A stretch of DNA of 19,173 bases from Lachnospiraceae bacterium (GCA_900765975.1 CAAFTS010000053.1:1-19173); one strand, 5' to 3'; counted from the stretch's first letter, positions 1 to 9,836 are shown. Program-made: numbers and translations. Notes: a model not told the origin generated them from the letters alone.

Positions 1-159
1 AAGATTGTTCGTCCAATAGTCTGTGATGACACCGCTCTTTTCAGTAATCTTAGAGTAGTCGAACACTTCTGCATACTCTCTCTGTTCCGCAGGTACCATT
101 TGCAGATAGTCCTCTATATGAAGTTGTCTGTTCTTAAATCTACTTTCAGTTACATTCAT
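1..159 (-). CDS. Group II intron reverse transcriptase/maturase, N-terminal 53 residues (partial)
   Basis: The frame is open from the ATG at 159 to the window edge and encodes 53 residues beginning MNVTESRFKNRQLHIEDYLQ. A perfect AGGAGG (173-168) sits 8 nt upstream of the ATG, so the start is well supported. The position, about 400 nt after the intron 5' end and downstream of folded RNA, is where intron-encoded proteins start. The visible part precedes the reverse transcriptase core, so no catalytic motif (YADD) can be seen here. The full protein would splice its host intron and drive retrohoming. The assignment rests on context and on resemblance of the N-terminus to intron-encoded proteins; whether the gene is intact cannot be told. 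Confidence 0.75.
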   Translation of the reverse strand, partial: MNVTESRFKNRQLHIEDYLQMVPAEQREYAEVFDYSKITEKSGVITDYWTNNL

Positions 160-560
160 TGCTTGTGCCTCCTAAAGTTCAGCCCTTCGCCGATGTTTGC
201 AACCATCGGTTTACTATGGCTTCTGCTGACTTCTCGCCATTCGTTGTTACTGACGGATTTCATACTCTGTTTCCATCCGCTGACGAGACCTCCCTTGGTA
301 CCACACGTCACTTTCTCTCCATATATCTGCCACATATACTATAGTTAATTCCGAGTAGTTATTGGACTTTAGTTTGTTGTGCAACCTTATCCTTAACTAT
401 AGCCTCATGTGATTTCTGTTCGTCAGACCAGAGATTTGCCTCCACCTTCCTTCAGATTCGCAGTCACCCACGACACCCTTGGTCTTGGCTGTATCCTTCC
501 CACTACTAGGGCAGATTAGGGACTTTCACCCATTAGCGACGTGCGCCGCAAGGCGCACAC
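1..560 (-). mobile_element. Group II intron, 5' portion (3' part lies outside the window)
   Basis: The minus strand from 560 starts GTGTGCGCC, which fits the GUGYG 5' end of group II introns; GTGCG from 558 fits equally well. About 400 nt of non-coding, strongly structured sequence follow, including the intron-typical GGGTGAAAGTCCC (near 535-520) and a GGCGAGAAGTCAGCAGAAGC block (near 243-215). A reverse transcriptase reading frame then opens at 159. This layout, ribozyme domains I-III then an ORF inside domain IV, is the standard group II retroelement. Domains V and VI and the 3' boundary would be beyond position 1. The insertion point directly follows the T-tract of a terminator, a habit best known from group IIC introns, but I cannot assign the class from this fragment. 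Confidence 0.82.
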
Positions 561-593
561 AAAAAAAGAAGCCACTTTTCTCCAAGTAGCTTC
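561..593 (-). terminator. Rho-independent terminator of the AGCS symporter gene
   Basis: On the minus strand GAAGCTACTT (593-584) pairs with AAGTGGCTTC (577-568) through a 6-nt loop, giving a 10-bp stem with one G-U pair, followed by seven Ts (567-561). It lies 25 nt after the symporter stop codon. The T-run ends exactly where the group II intron begins. Confidence 0.92.
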
Positions 594-618
594 TCTTTCC
601 ATATTTTTCTTTTGATAT

Positions 619-2022
619 TTAATTCCAAAAATCTGTCTTTGTCTTCAAGCCAATGTTTTTCGCCTTGAACACCGGATTCTTTCCGGCTTTTTTCTGTTTC
701 AGATAATCTTCCAAACAATGCATTGCCGGCTTACTCAAGATAATAATGACCGGAATATTAATTAATGCCATTAATCCCATCAACACATCTGCAGTATCCC
801 ATACAACGCTGAAATCCATAATCGCACCAACACATACAACTGCCACTGCCACAAAACGGAATCCTGTCAGCAATGCTTTTGCCGGAGTCTTATCACAAAT
901 ATAGCGCAGACCCATTTCTGCATAATAAAAATTACCAATTAATGTTGTAAATGCAAACAAAAACAATGCTACTGTTATAAATACACTACCAAATCCACCA
1001 AGAGAACCTGCTATCGCTTCCTGTACATACGGCATTCCTTTCAACTCTTCTGTTGGAGCCACTCCTGAACAAAGGAGCATAAATCCTGTTGCACTACAAA
1101 TTAAAATTGTATCAATGTAAACAGAAAGCATCTGTACCAATCCCTGTTTCACTGGGTGAGAAACTCCTGCTGAAGCAGCCGCATTTGGCGCAGAACCTAC
1201 ACCAGCCTCATTTGAAAACAATCCTCTCTTAATTCCCTGCATAATTGCAGACCCTGCAAAACCACCAAAGATTGCTGAAAAATCAAATGCTCCTTTAAAA
1301 ATTGCCGAAATAACTCCAGGAACCAAGTCCAAATGTGTTACTACAACAAACAAAGCTACCAGCATATATGCCAGACCCATAATCGGAACAAGAACTCCTG
1401 TAATCTTAGAAATTCTCTGACTTCCGCCGAAAATACAAAAACCAAAAACAACCGCTAAAATCACACCTACAACAAGCGGTGTTGTGCCCGGCTGATAAAA
1501 ATCATATCTACGGAATGAATCTGAAATATTAAATGACGCAACCATATTAAATCCACCCATATAAGTCGCGATCAATACAACTGCAAACAAAATCCCCAGC
1601 CATCTTTTCTTTAATACGGTCTGAATATAATATGCCGGACCGCCATAAGAACTTCCATCCTCTGCTTTTCTCTTATAAATCTGAGCCAGTGTACTTTCTA
1701 CAAATGCAGATGCACTACCCAATAATGCAATCAGCCACATCCAGAACATCGCTCCGGCTCCGCCAATACAAAGTGCAGTAGAAATTCCTGCAATATTACC
1801 GGTTCCAACACGAGATGCCGTAGACACCATCAGCGCCTGAAAAGAAGAAATTGACTTTTCCTCAGCCTTCGGCTCCAGAACAACTTTAATTCCCTCTTTC
1901 AAACATTTAAACTGTACAAACTTTGTCCGTACCGAAAAAAAGATTCCGGCCCCGATCAATAAAATGATCAAAACATAGCTATACAGCCAGTTACTCAACT
2001 CTCCTATCACCTTTGCGTACAA
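619..2022 (-). CDS. AGCS-family sodium:alanine/glycine symporter
   Basis: This is a 467-residue integral membrane protein of the alanine-or-glycine:cation symporter family, which imports small neutral amino acids with Na+. Diagnostic blocks are SWLYS-like NWLYSYVLIILL at the N-terminus, STASRVGTGNIAG, the SSYGGPAYYIQ segment and the EAGVGSAPNAAASAG block. About ten hydrophobic helices are visible, and length and order match the family. I chose the TTG start at 2022 because a perfect AGGAGG (2037-2032) lies 9 nt upstream and because family members begin just ahead of this tryptophan-leucine motif. A longer in-frame reading from TTG at 2070 adds 16 charged residues and has a poorer ribosome site. 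The gene has its own promoter candidate and terminator. The exact substrate is not determined by the sequence. Confidence 0.93.
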   Translation of the reverse strand: MYAKVIGELSNWLYSYVLIILLIGAGIFFSVRTKFVQFKCLKEGIKVVLEPKAEEKSISSFQALMVSTASRVGTGNIAGISTALCIGGAGAMFWMWLIALLGSASAFVESTLAQIYKRKAEDGSSYGGPAYYIQTVLKKRWLGILFAVVLIATYMGGFNMVASFNISDSFRRYDFYQPGTTPLVVGVILAVVFGFCIFGGSQRISKITGVLVPIMGLAYMLVALFVVVTHLDLVPGVISAIFKGAFDFSAIFGGFAGSAIMQGIKRGLFSNEAGVGSAPNAAASAGVSHPVKQGLVQMLSVYIDTILICSATGFMLLCSGVAPTEELKGMPYVQEAIAGSLGGFGSVFITVALFLFAFTTLIGNFYYAEMGLRYICDKTPAKALLTGFRFVAVAVVCVGAIMDFSVVWDTADVLMGLMALINIPVIIILSKPAMHCLEDYLKQKKAGKNPVFKAKNIGLKTKTDFWN

Positions 2023-2097
2023 TCGTTTATACCTCCTGCTTCTCTCTTTCCTTTCTTTTTCCCCATTCAAGGGAAATCCTTCCCCTTATGCTACAAA

Positions 2098-2139
2098 GTC
2101 GATGTACAAAGGGCGTACTTCCGTCCCCTGTGCACCGAC
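2098..2139 (-). promoter_or_regulatory. Long imperfect stem-loop in the symporter leader
   Basis: Arms 2098-2113 and 2125-2139 are nearly complementary. On the minus-strand RNA the pairing is about 14-15 bp with one C-A mismatch and a few G-U pairs, closing an 11-nt loop. If the promoter at 2180-2151 is right, the transcript starts only a few nt before this stem, so it forms the very 5' end of the mRNA, about 75 nt ahead of the TTG start. It may stabilise the mRNA, act as a cis-regulatory structure, or be a copy of a dispersed intergenic repeat. No T-tract follows that would make it a clear terminator of the upstream gene. Confidence 0.45.
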
Positions 2140-2150
2140 AGTCAATTAAT

Positions 2151-2180
2151 ATTTTACCATATTAAAGCTATTGTTGACAA
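2151..2180 (-). promoter_or_regulatory. Candidate sigma-A promoter of the AGCS symporter
   Basis: TTGTCA (2180-2175) and TAAAAT (2156-2151) are separated by 18 nt on the minus strand. The -35 box overlaps the last codons of the MATE gene. Start of transcription is expected near 2144, just ahead of the leader stem-loop. Confidence 0.5.
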
Positions 2181-3547
2181 GCAAATGTTGTTGCATTTTC
2201 CCGCTTTTGCAAATGTTTGCCGATTACAAGAAGATAAATAACCGTAGACATCAATGCTGACAGCACATCCATCACCGGCTCTGCATAAAATGCAGCCTTG
2301 GCAGTCATTATTGCTGGAAATACAAATGTCAGAATCACATAACCGATCTTCCGGAACAAAGATAAGCACAAAGCCGTTTTTGTTCTGCCAAGTGCAGTCA
2401 GTCCATCTACCAATACATACTGAAAACTCAACGGAATCGCTCCGATTGTATAGACTCTGATTCCCCAGATTGCCAGCTGCGTCAACTCACCCTGCCGGGT
2501 GAAAATCATAACAAAATATGGAGCTGCAATCTGAGTCAGAAGAAACATCGCAGCAGTAAATATAATCCCCATTTTCAAAATATGCCATTCCGCTTTCTTC
2601 ACCCTCTGTATCTGTCTTGCCCCAAAATTATAACTCAGAATCGCCTGCGTACCTCCGCTGATTCCAAGCAACGGTCCTGTAATCAGCATCATATAACTTT
2701 GTACAATCGTTGCACCGGATATCAGCAGATCCCCCTGCCCAGCACCTCCATATTTCTGTAATACCGCATTGGTAACAAGGATAATTACGCTATCTGTTGC
2801 CAGAATCATAAACGGAGAAAATCCAACTGCGATAATTTTCAGCATTGTTTTGCCAGAATAATTCCCAAAGCAAATTCCAATCGGCACCTTTTTTCTGGAA
2901 AGGAACACAATGGCAAACATGCAGGATGCCATTTGTGCGATCACTGTCGCGACAGCGGCTCCTGCCACTCCCATGTCAAATATAAAAATAAATACAGGAT
3001 CTAAAATAATATTTGTAATTGCTCCCGTCAATACAGTTGCCATACCGATCGTGGCAAACCCTTGGCAGGTAATAAAATAATTCAATCCGATTGACATCAG
3101 CGCAAAAAATGTTCCCACAGTATAAATTGTCATGTATGTATTGGCATATTCAAAGGTCACTTCACTGGCGCCAAACCACATCAGTAGTTTTTCCTTTAAC
3201 AATAAAAACGAAATAGTCAACACCGCTGAAAATCCGATTAACATAAAAAAAGAGTTCGACATCAACTGTCGCGCCCGCTTTACATTTCCCTCTCCTTGTC
3301 TCATTGCCATTAAAATCGATCCCCCGAGTCCGACCAACGTTCCAAAAGAACTCAAAAGTGTAACGATCGGTCCGCAAATACCGACGCCCGCCAGAGCCAG
3401 ATCTCCAATCTTCGGAATATTTCCTATATACATCCTGTCAATAATACTATATAAAATATTTACAAACTGGGCAATCATTGTCGGAATCGCCAGGCGTAAC
3501 ACCAATCGTCCAACAGGATCTCTCCCAAGATCATTTTCTTTTTTCAT
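2168..3547 (-). CDS. MATE-family multidrug/sodium antiporter
   Basis: This 459-residue protein has about twelve hydrophobic helices in two similar halves, the MATE (NorM/DinF-like) layout. Such proteins export cationic drugs or metabolites in exchange for Na+ or H+. Typical features are the N-terminal RLAIPTMIAQFVNILYSIID segment with the conserved D of IID and the following RMYIGN, and the ISGGTQAILSYNFGA segment opening the second half. Length is normal for the family. The ATG at 3547 has a strong GGGAGGAG ribosome site a few nt upstream. The gene stands alone: its own promoter lies at 3632-3604 and the upstream glycerol operon is closed by a terminator. The substrate cannot be deduced. Confidence 0.93.
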   Translation of the reverse strand: MKKENDLGRDPVGRLVLRLAIPTMIAQFVNILYSIIDRMYIGNIPKIGDLALAGVGICGPIVTLLSSFGTLVGLGGSILMAMRQGEGNVKRARQLMSNSFFMLIGFSAVLTISFLLLKEKLLMWFGASEVTFEYANTYMTIYTVGTFFALMSIGLNYFITCQGFATIGMATVLTGAITNIILDPVFIFIFDMGVAGAAVATVIAQMASCMFAIVFLSRKKVPIGICFGNYSGKTMLKIIAVGFSPFMILATDSVIILVTNAVLQKYGGAGQGDLLISGATIVQSYMMLITGPLLGISGGTQAILSYNFGARQIQRVKKAEWHILKMGIIFTAAMFLLTQIAAPYFVMIFTRQGELTQLAIWGIRVYTIGAIPLSFQYVLVDGLTALGRTKTALCLSLFRKIGYVILTFVFPAIMTAKAAFYAEPVMDVLSALMSTVIYLLVIGKHLQKRENATTFACQQ

Positions 3548-3603
3548 GGTACTCCTCCCACATAGCTCAAAATCTCTTCCTATACTCTCAAATTTTCTTC
3601 TTT

Positions 3604-3632
3604 ATTGTAGCAAACATAACTATTGGATTCAA
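3604..3632 (-). promoter_or_regulatory. Sigma-A-type promoter of the MATE gene
   Basis: On the minus strand TTGAAT (3632-3627) and TACAAT (3609-3604) are separated by exactly 17 nt. The -35 element directly abuts the T-tract of the preceding operon terminator, so the intergenic space is packed with end and start signals. Confidence 0.72.
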
Positions 3633-3680
3633 GTAAAAGAGCTGATGCAGATACACATTTGCATATCCGTATCAGCTCTT
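3631..3680 (-). terminator. Terminator of the glycerol catabolic operon
   Basis: AAGAGCTGAT and ATCAGCTCTT (3637-3646 and 3671-3680 on the plus strand) form a perfect 10-bp outer stem. A short GATA/TATC inner stem extends it. On the minus strand the stem is followed by TTTTACTT. The hairpin lies 14 nt after the stop of the DUF1667 gene. The symmetry may also allow function on the other strand, but no plus-strand gene needs it. Confidence 0.82.
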
Positions 3681-3693
3681 ATTCACTCAAAAT

Positions 3694-4065
3694 CTACTTT
3701 ATTGCCAGCACTTCTTTTGTGGCAACGATATCAACCCCTGTACCTGCCACATCTGACACAATGACATCTCCGATATGAACCGGCGCCTTCACCGTTACTC
3801 CTTTCAGAGCTTTTACACAATCAAAAATCTTCTCCTTCGGGACATCTTCTTTTGTTTTTACAGATACCATATCCGCACATCCACCCTTAACTCGTACAGT
3901 TGATGTCACAATTCTGGTTGGATTCGTAACTTCTTTCCGTGCATAAATATCACCGCGCTTACAAGTATTTCCAGTGACACTTGTAACTTTTCCAGCTTCC
4001 ATTACCACAGTCAGAGGACACCCCATCGGACAACTAATACATGTCAAATTTCTCTTTTCCATCAT
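3694..4065 (-). CDS. DUF1667 cysteine-rich protein of the glycerol-3-phosphate dehydrogenase cluster
   Basis: This 123-residue soluble protein begins with four cysteines, C9-x2-C12-x3-C16 and C35 in NTCKRGD, a pattern resembling Fe-S cluster-binding N-termini of molybdopterin oxidoreductases. It matches the DUF1667/COG3862 family. Members almost always follow the two FAD oxidoreductase genes seen here, so it is probably an electron-transfer or assembly subunit of an anaerobic glycerol-3-phosphate dehydrogenase complex; that role is inferred from context. The ATG at 4065 directly follows the TAA of the upstream gene, with AGGAGG inside that gene's last codons. A second ATG at 4062 is better spaced, so the true start may be either. 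It is the last gene of the operon. Confidence 0.85.
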   Translation of the reverse strand: MMEKRNLTCISCPMGCPLTVVMEAGKVTSVTGNTCKRGDIYARKEVTNPTRIVTSTVRVKGGCADMVSVKTKEDVPKEKIFDCVKALKGVTVKAPVHIGDVIVSDVAGTGVDIVATKEVLAIK

Positions 4066-5334
4066 TTACGCCTCCTCAATTTTCACTGTGATTTCCTCTA
4101 AATCAGCATATTGCAATAACTGTTCTTTTGTTAATTTGATTTCTTCCATCTCTCCCGGAGCAACAATCTGTCTTTTTCTATGAATGACTCTATCCTCTCC
4201 AAAATATGCACTTACGTAACAATTTTTATATACATTTCCCACACGGAAACGAACCGTAATATTCTCTTCCATTCGTTCTGGATTAATAGTAACCGGGACA
4301 GTATAACGCACACCGTCAGTTGCCTTTAACGCAATGTCTTTTCCACTATTAAGCTTTACTGCTCCTGCTTTAATATATGCAGCTGCATTCTTCCCTGCTG
4401 CTGCCGCCTCTTCTGACACAAAATCTACCAAATCATGTACATGGAGTACATTTCCACACGCAAACACCCCGTCAATACTTGTTTCCAGACTTTCATTTAC
4501 TTTTGGTCCTGATGTTACCGGATTCATTTCAACACCCATGCCATTAGATAATTCATTTTCCGGAATCAACCCAACAGAAAGCAACAGTGTATCACAGGAA
4601 TACTCCTCTTCTGTTCCCGGAATCGGTTTTCCCTTAGAATCTACTTCTGCCAGAGTAATTCCCTCTAAGCGCTCTTTTCCTTTGATATCTACAACCGTAT
4701 GACTTAACTTTAGCGGAATACCATAATCATCCAGACACTGTACAATATTTCTCTTCAAGCCACCTGAATATGGCATTAATTCCGCTACCACTTTAACCTT
4801 TGCACCCTCAAATGTCATCCTTCTTGCCATGATCAGACCAATATCACCGGAACCTAAAATTACAACTTCACGCCCCGGAAGATAGCCTTCCATGTTTACT
4901 AAACGCTGTGCTGTTCCTGCTGAAAAGATTCCTGCCGGACGATACCCCGGAATATTCAGGGCCCCCCTAGAACGTTCTCTGCACCCCATCGCAAGAATAA
5001 TCGCCTTTGCCTGAACTTCAAACAATCCATCTTCTCGGTTCATTGCCGTAACTACTTTATCCGAACGAATATCCATAACCATGGTATTTAATTTGTATTC
5101 AATCCCTAGTTCCTCTGCTTGTTCGATAAATCGACTTGCATACTCCGGTCCTGTCAATTCTTCTTTAAATGTATGAAGCCCAAATCCATTATGAATACAC
5201 TGGTTTAGAATTCCTCCCAGTTCTTTATCTCTTTCTAAAATGAGAATACTGTCAATTCCATTTTTCTTTGCTGATACAGCTGCTGCAAGTCCTGCCGGTC
5301 CACCGCCAATTATAACGATATCATATTGTACCAT
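4066..5334 (-). CDS. FAD/NAD(P)-dependent oxidoreductase, second subunit of the glycerol-3-phosphate dehydrogenase cluster
   Basis: The 422-residue protein has two Rossmann folds: GGGPAG at 10-15 for FAD and GSGDIG at 161-166 for NAD(P), plus the late FAD contact GVFACGN near 289-295. This is the pyridine nucleotide-disulfide oxidoreductase fold. It lacks the classic redox-active CxxxxC of disulfide reductases, so it is not a thioredoxin reductase. In clostridial glycerol loci this protein lies between a GlpA-like dehydrogenase and DUF1667. Its likely role is to move electrons from the dehydrogenase to NAD or another carrier. The ATG at 5334 is one base after the TGA of the preceding gene, with GGAGG inside it, so translational coupling is likely. 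The last ~90 residues form an extra C-terminal domain of unknown detail. Confidence 0.9.
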   Translation of the reverse strand: MVQYDIVIIGGGPAGLAAAVSAKKNGIDSILILERDKELGGILNQCIHNGFGLHTFKEELTGPEYASRFIEQAEELGIEYKLNTMVMDIRSDKVVTAMNREDGLFEVQAKAIILAMGCRERSRGALNIPGYRPAGIFSAGTAQRLVNMEGYLPGREVVILGSGDIGLIMARRMTFEGAKVKVVAELMPYSGGLKRNIVQCLDDYGIPLKLSHTVVDIKGKERLEGITLAEVDSKGKPIPGTEEEYSCDTLLLSVGLIPENELSNGMGVEMNPVTSGPKVNESLETSIDGVFACGNVLHVHDLVDFVSEEAAAAGKNAAAYIKAGAVKLNSGKDIALKATDGVRYTVPVTINPERMEENITVRFRVGNVYKNCYVSAYFGEDRVIHRKRQIVAPGEMEEIKLTKEQLLQYADLEEITVKIEEA

Positions 5335-5335
5335 C

Positions 5336-6790
5336 TCAGTACCCTCCTTCCAGTGAATCTTTGTTTGTTCCTACAACAATTTTTGAGTCTCCGCCTGATT
5401 TTGTAATCTCAAACATACTGACATTCTGCTCCCTTGCAAGGATTTCCATCGTTCTTGGGGAACAGAAACCAGACTGGCAACGTCCCATACCGGCTCTTGT
5501 ACGGCGCTTGACGCCATCCAGCGATTTTGCACCGAGTGGTCGATGGATCGCATCCAGAATTTCACCCTCTGTAATCATTTCACAACGACAGATAATATTT
5601 CCATACGCCGGATTCTCTTTGATCAAAGCGGCTCTTTCCTCTTTCGATAAAGTATCCGGATCCAGAATTCCTTTTCTTGTTGCAATGAAATCGTCTTTCT
5701 TCTCCAGACCCATTTTCTCACTTACAATCTCTGCCACCATCTCTCCGATTGCAGGACAGCTCGTCAGTCCCGGAGATTCAATTCCGGCGCAATCGATAAA
5801 GCCTTTCGCATCTTCTGCCTCACCAATGATAAATTCGTGATGGTCTTCATGGGCACGCAGTCCTGCAAAAGAAGTAATCACCTGACGCATCGGAAGATTT
5901 TTCACATTCATTCCGGCCTTTTGAATCAGTTCATCCAGACCGTCTCTTGTTGTATTCGTTCCTTCCTTATCCTCTACATCAATCGCCGTTGGTCCCACGA
6001 TCAGATTGCCATGAACTGTTGGTGCGACCAGTACGCCTTTTCCATATTTTCCCGGCAGTGCAAAAATGGTCTTGCTCACATGATTTCCGGCGCTCTTATC
6101 TAACAGACAATAATCTCCACGTCTTGCTGTAATATGTATCTTATGTTCACTTACCATATTGTGAATCTGATCTGCATAAACGCCTGCTGCATTTACAATG
6201 TATTTCGTACGGTATACGCCTTGATTTGTAACAACTTCATAGCCACCGTCAATTTTCCGAATATCTTCTACTTCTGTATTAAATTTAAATTCTACTCCAT
6301 TGACATTTGCATTTTCTGCAAGCGCAATATTTAAATGAAACGGACATACAATTCCGGCTGTTGGTGCATACAACGCTGCGTATACATCATCTGAAAGATT
6401 CGGTTCCATCTCCAGAACTTCTTCTTTTGTTAAAATCCGGAGCTCTTTTACTCCATTTGCCACACCTCTGTCATACAAAGCCTGCAAATTCGGCATATCT
6501 TCCTCATGCAGACAAACGACAAGCGAACCATTCTTTTTAAATGGGAAATCCAATTCCTTGGAAAGTTCCTCCATCATTTCATTGCCCCGCACATTCAGTT
6601 TCGCCATCAACGAACCTGTAGCCGCATCATATCCGGCATGTACGATTGCACTGTTTGCTTTGGATGTACCACAGCAAACATCTTCTTCTTTTTCAATTAC
6701 ACAGGCTTTTACTTTGTATCGAGACAACTCCCTTGCTGAAGCTGCACCTGCGACACCGCCGCCAATTATTATTACGTCATAATCAAACAT
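5336..6790 (-). CDS. GlpA/GlpO-like FAD-dependent glycerol-3-phosphate dehydrogenase with C-terminal [2Fe-2S] domain
   Basis: The 484-residue protein starts with a dinucleotide-binding GGGVAG (10-15) and continues as a DAO-type FAD oxidoreductase (COG0579-like). It ends in a BFD-like domain with C401-x-C403, then C438-x4-C443, a pattern that binds [2Fe-2S]. This two-part structure resembles anaerobic GlpA. Placed after glpP-glpK-glpF and before two partner genes, it most likely oxidises glycerol-3-phosphate to dihydroxyacetone phosphate; substrate is inferred from the operon. AAAGGAG lies 10 nt before the ATG. A terminator-like hairpin separates it from glpF, so expression of the dehydrogenase genes may be set independently of uptake and kinase genes. 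A related 2-hydroxyglutarate oxidase activity is the main alternative. Confidence 0.88.
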   Translation of the reverse strand: MFDYDVIIIGGGVAGAASARELSRYKVKACVIEKEEDVCCGTSKANSAIVHAGYDAATGSLMAKLNVRGNEMMEELSKELDFPFKKNGSLVVCLHEEDMPNLQALYDRGVANGVKELRILTKEEVLEMEPNLSDDVYAALYAPTAGIVCPFHLNIALAENANVNGVEFKFNTEVEDIRKIDGGYEVVTNQGVYRTKYIVNAAGVYADQIHNMVSEHKIHITARRGDYCLLDKSAGNHVSKTIFALPGKYGKGVLVAPTVHGNLIVGPTAIDVEDKEGTNTTRDGLDELIQKAGMNVKNLPMRQVITSFAGLRAHEDHHEFIIGEAEDAKGFIDCAGIESPGLTSCPAIGEMVAEIVSEKMGLEKKDDFIATRKGILDPDTLSKEERAALIKENPAYGNIICRCEMITEGEILDAIHRPLGAKSLDGVKRRTRAGMGRCQSGFCSPRTMEILAREQNVSMFEITKSGGDSKIVVGTNKDSLEGGY

Positions 6791-6809
6791 GACTGTCTTC
6801 TCCTTTCAT

Positions 6810-6858
6810 AAAAAGTCCCGCAAACAAACGCATCGGTAGTTGCGACATCTGCAGGACT
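6810..6858 (-). terminator. Internal terminator or attenuator between glpF and the dehydrogenase genes
   Basis: On the minus strand AGTCCTGC (6858-6851) pairs with GCGGGACT (6821-6814) with one G-U pair, enclosing a smaller CGCA/TGCG stem, and is followed by TTTTTA. It sits 30 nt after the glpF stop and about 20 nt before the next start. Inside an operon headed by an antiterminator gene, it may be a partial terminator relieved by GlpP; that link is inferred. Confidence 0.7.
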
Positions 6859-6888
6859 CTTTTCTCAGCTCACTCGATTTTCAACGCT

Positions 6889-7599
6889 CTACCATGGAAT
6901 GACTCCGTACAGCAATACTGCTGCTACTGCACCGATGATTGGTCCGACTAATGGCACAATCGCGTAACCCCAGTTGGAATCGCCTTTTCCTTTGATCGGA
7001 AGGATTGCATGTGCAAGACGAGGTCCCAAATCACGTGCCGGGTTGATTGCATAACCAGTCAGTCCTCCAAGAGACATACCAACAGATACAATGATTCCAA
7101 ATACGAGGAATTTATCCAGACCACCTGCAATTTCTCCTACATTTGCAATACCTTTGATTGCAAATACAAGTACAAATGTTCCGATTGCTTCACTTAAAAT
7201 ATTCAATCCCTTATTTGGAATGGAAGGACTTGTGCAGAATACGCCAAGTTTTGTCTTTGTTTCTTCTGTTGCATCAAACTGTCCTTTGAATAACAAGTAC
7301 ACAAGGATCGCTCCTACAAATGCTCCTGCAAACTGTGCGATAATATATCCCGGAACCATAGCCCAGTCAAAACTACCGTCAATTGCCAACGCCAATGTCA
7401 GAGCCGGGTTAAAAGAGGCTCCGGAGGCTGCTCCGAAAATATATGCCGGAATCATAACCGCAAGCCCCCAGGCAAATGTGATTTGAATGGATCCTGCACC
7501 CTTCATACCAGATTTATTCAAGGTTACATTTGCTACGACTCCATCACCCAAAAGTATCAATAACATTGTTCCTAAAAATTCTGCTATATATGGTAACAT
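6889..7599 (-). CDS. glpF: Glycerol uptake facilitator (aquaglyceroporin)
   Basis: This 236-residue protein is a member of the MIP family, with six membrane helices and both half-helix NPA motifs: N64-P65-A66 in SGASFNPA and N186-P187-A188 in YAINPARDLGPR. The aspartate after the second NPAR (D190) is the usual mark of glycerol-conducting rather than water-only channels. It lets glycerol diffuse into the cell, where GlpK traps it by phosphorylation. The ATG at 7599 is preferred: AGGAGG (7613-7608) lies 8 nt upstream, whereas an in-frame GTG one codon earlier is only 5 nt away. glpK lies 42 nt upstream in the same operon. Interesting detail: the common histidine of the first SGAHxNPA is serine here. 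Confidence 0.96.
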   Translation of the reverse strand: MLPYIAEFLGTMLLILLGDGVVANVTLNKSGMKGAGSIQITFAWGLAVMIPAYIFGAASGASFNPALTLALAIDGSFDWAMVPGYIIAQFAGAFVGAILVYLLFKGQFDATEETKTKLGVFCTSPSIPNKGLNILSEAIGTFVLVFAIKGIANVGEIAGGLDKFLVFGIIVSVGMSLGGLTGYAINPARDLGPRLAHAILPIKGKGDSNWGYAIVPLVGPIIGAVAAVLLYGVIPW

Positions 7600-7641
7600 C
7601 ACTTTTTCCTCCTATTTTCAGACTCTTCTATTCTATTTTTC

Positions 7642-9219
<1,578 letters not shown>

Positions 9220-9266
9220 TCACCAGACTCGGCGCTTCGCCATTCTCCCGGAAAGCACCTCTTTCA

Positions 9267-9836
9267 TCACACCAGCCATACCTCCGGATTCGTCGTCGAA
9301 ACTGCTATCGCACCGGCTGAAAGTGCTGCCATGACGGAATCCTTATCGCTGATCAATCCCCCGGCGATCACCGGAATCTTCGTTGTCTTACAGACTTCTT
9401 TGATCAACTTTGGCATCACCCCCGGAAGCACTTCAATAAAATCCGGTTTCAAACTGTGTGGCTGCTGCCGAATATTTTCCAATGCCATAGAATCAATCAG
9501 AAAATAACGCAATACAGTAAATAAATTTAATTCCTTTGCCCGTTTCACAAGCATCGCTTTTGTGGTAATGATTCCATCTGCCTGTGTATTCTGCTTAATA
9601 AAATCTACAACAATTTCTTTTGAGCTCAATCCTACGATTAAATCCATATGTACCATTGCGATCTTTCCTGCATCCTTTACCTTCTTCACAATCTCTGCAA
9701 TCGAACAAATATCCCCAAATAAAATAAAGATCACCTGAACTTCTTCCACCTTACACGCCTGTGCCAGACCTTCCACATCCTTTACTGCTGCGATTACCGG
9801 ACCACTTTCCACTGCATCATAAAATTGTGTTTCCAT
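9267..9836 (-). CDS. glpP: Glycerol-3-phosphate-responsive antiterminator
   Basis: This 189-residue protein belongs to the GlpP family, TIM-barrel RNA-binding regulators that, with glycerol-3-phosphate, let RNA polymerase read through leader terminators of glp genes. Recognisable segments are IFILFGDI (36-43), MVHMDLIVGL (61-70), DGIITTK (87-93), EVLPGVMPK (135-143), VIAGGLISDK (156-165) and GAIAVSTT (175-182). The ATG at 9836 is preferred to the GTG at 9848, because the GTG overlaps the AAGGAG ribosome site itself. It is the first full gene of the operon and lies just after a leader terminator, so it probably controls its own expression as well as that of glpK, glpF and the dehydrogenase genes. 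Length and order match the family. Confidence 0.95.
   Translation of the reverse strand: METQFYDAVESGPVIAAVKDVEGLAQACKVEEVQVIFILFGDICSIAEIVKKVKDAGKIAMVHMDLIVGLSSKEIVVDFIKQNTQADGIITTKAMLVKRAKELNLFTVLRYFLIDSMALENIRQQPHSLKPDFIEVLPGVMPKLIKEVCKTTKIPVIAGGLISDKDSVMAALSAGAIAVSTTNPEVWLV

Noticed and set aside
100..348. Plus-strand open frames inside positions 100-348
   Set aside because: They overlie the group II intron ribozyme and the start of its minus-strand reverse transcriptase; no ribosome site or domain.
2090..2160. Glycine riboswitch ahead of the AGCS symporter
   Set aside because: A GACGGAAG string is present, but the paired aptamer core and second aptamer are absent and the leader is too short.
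3132..3764. 210-codon plus-strand open frame antisense to the MATE gene
   Set aside because: It lies fully opposite a clear MATE coding region and its terminator, has no ribosome site or recognisable domain, and its composition fits a shadow frame.
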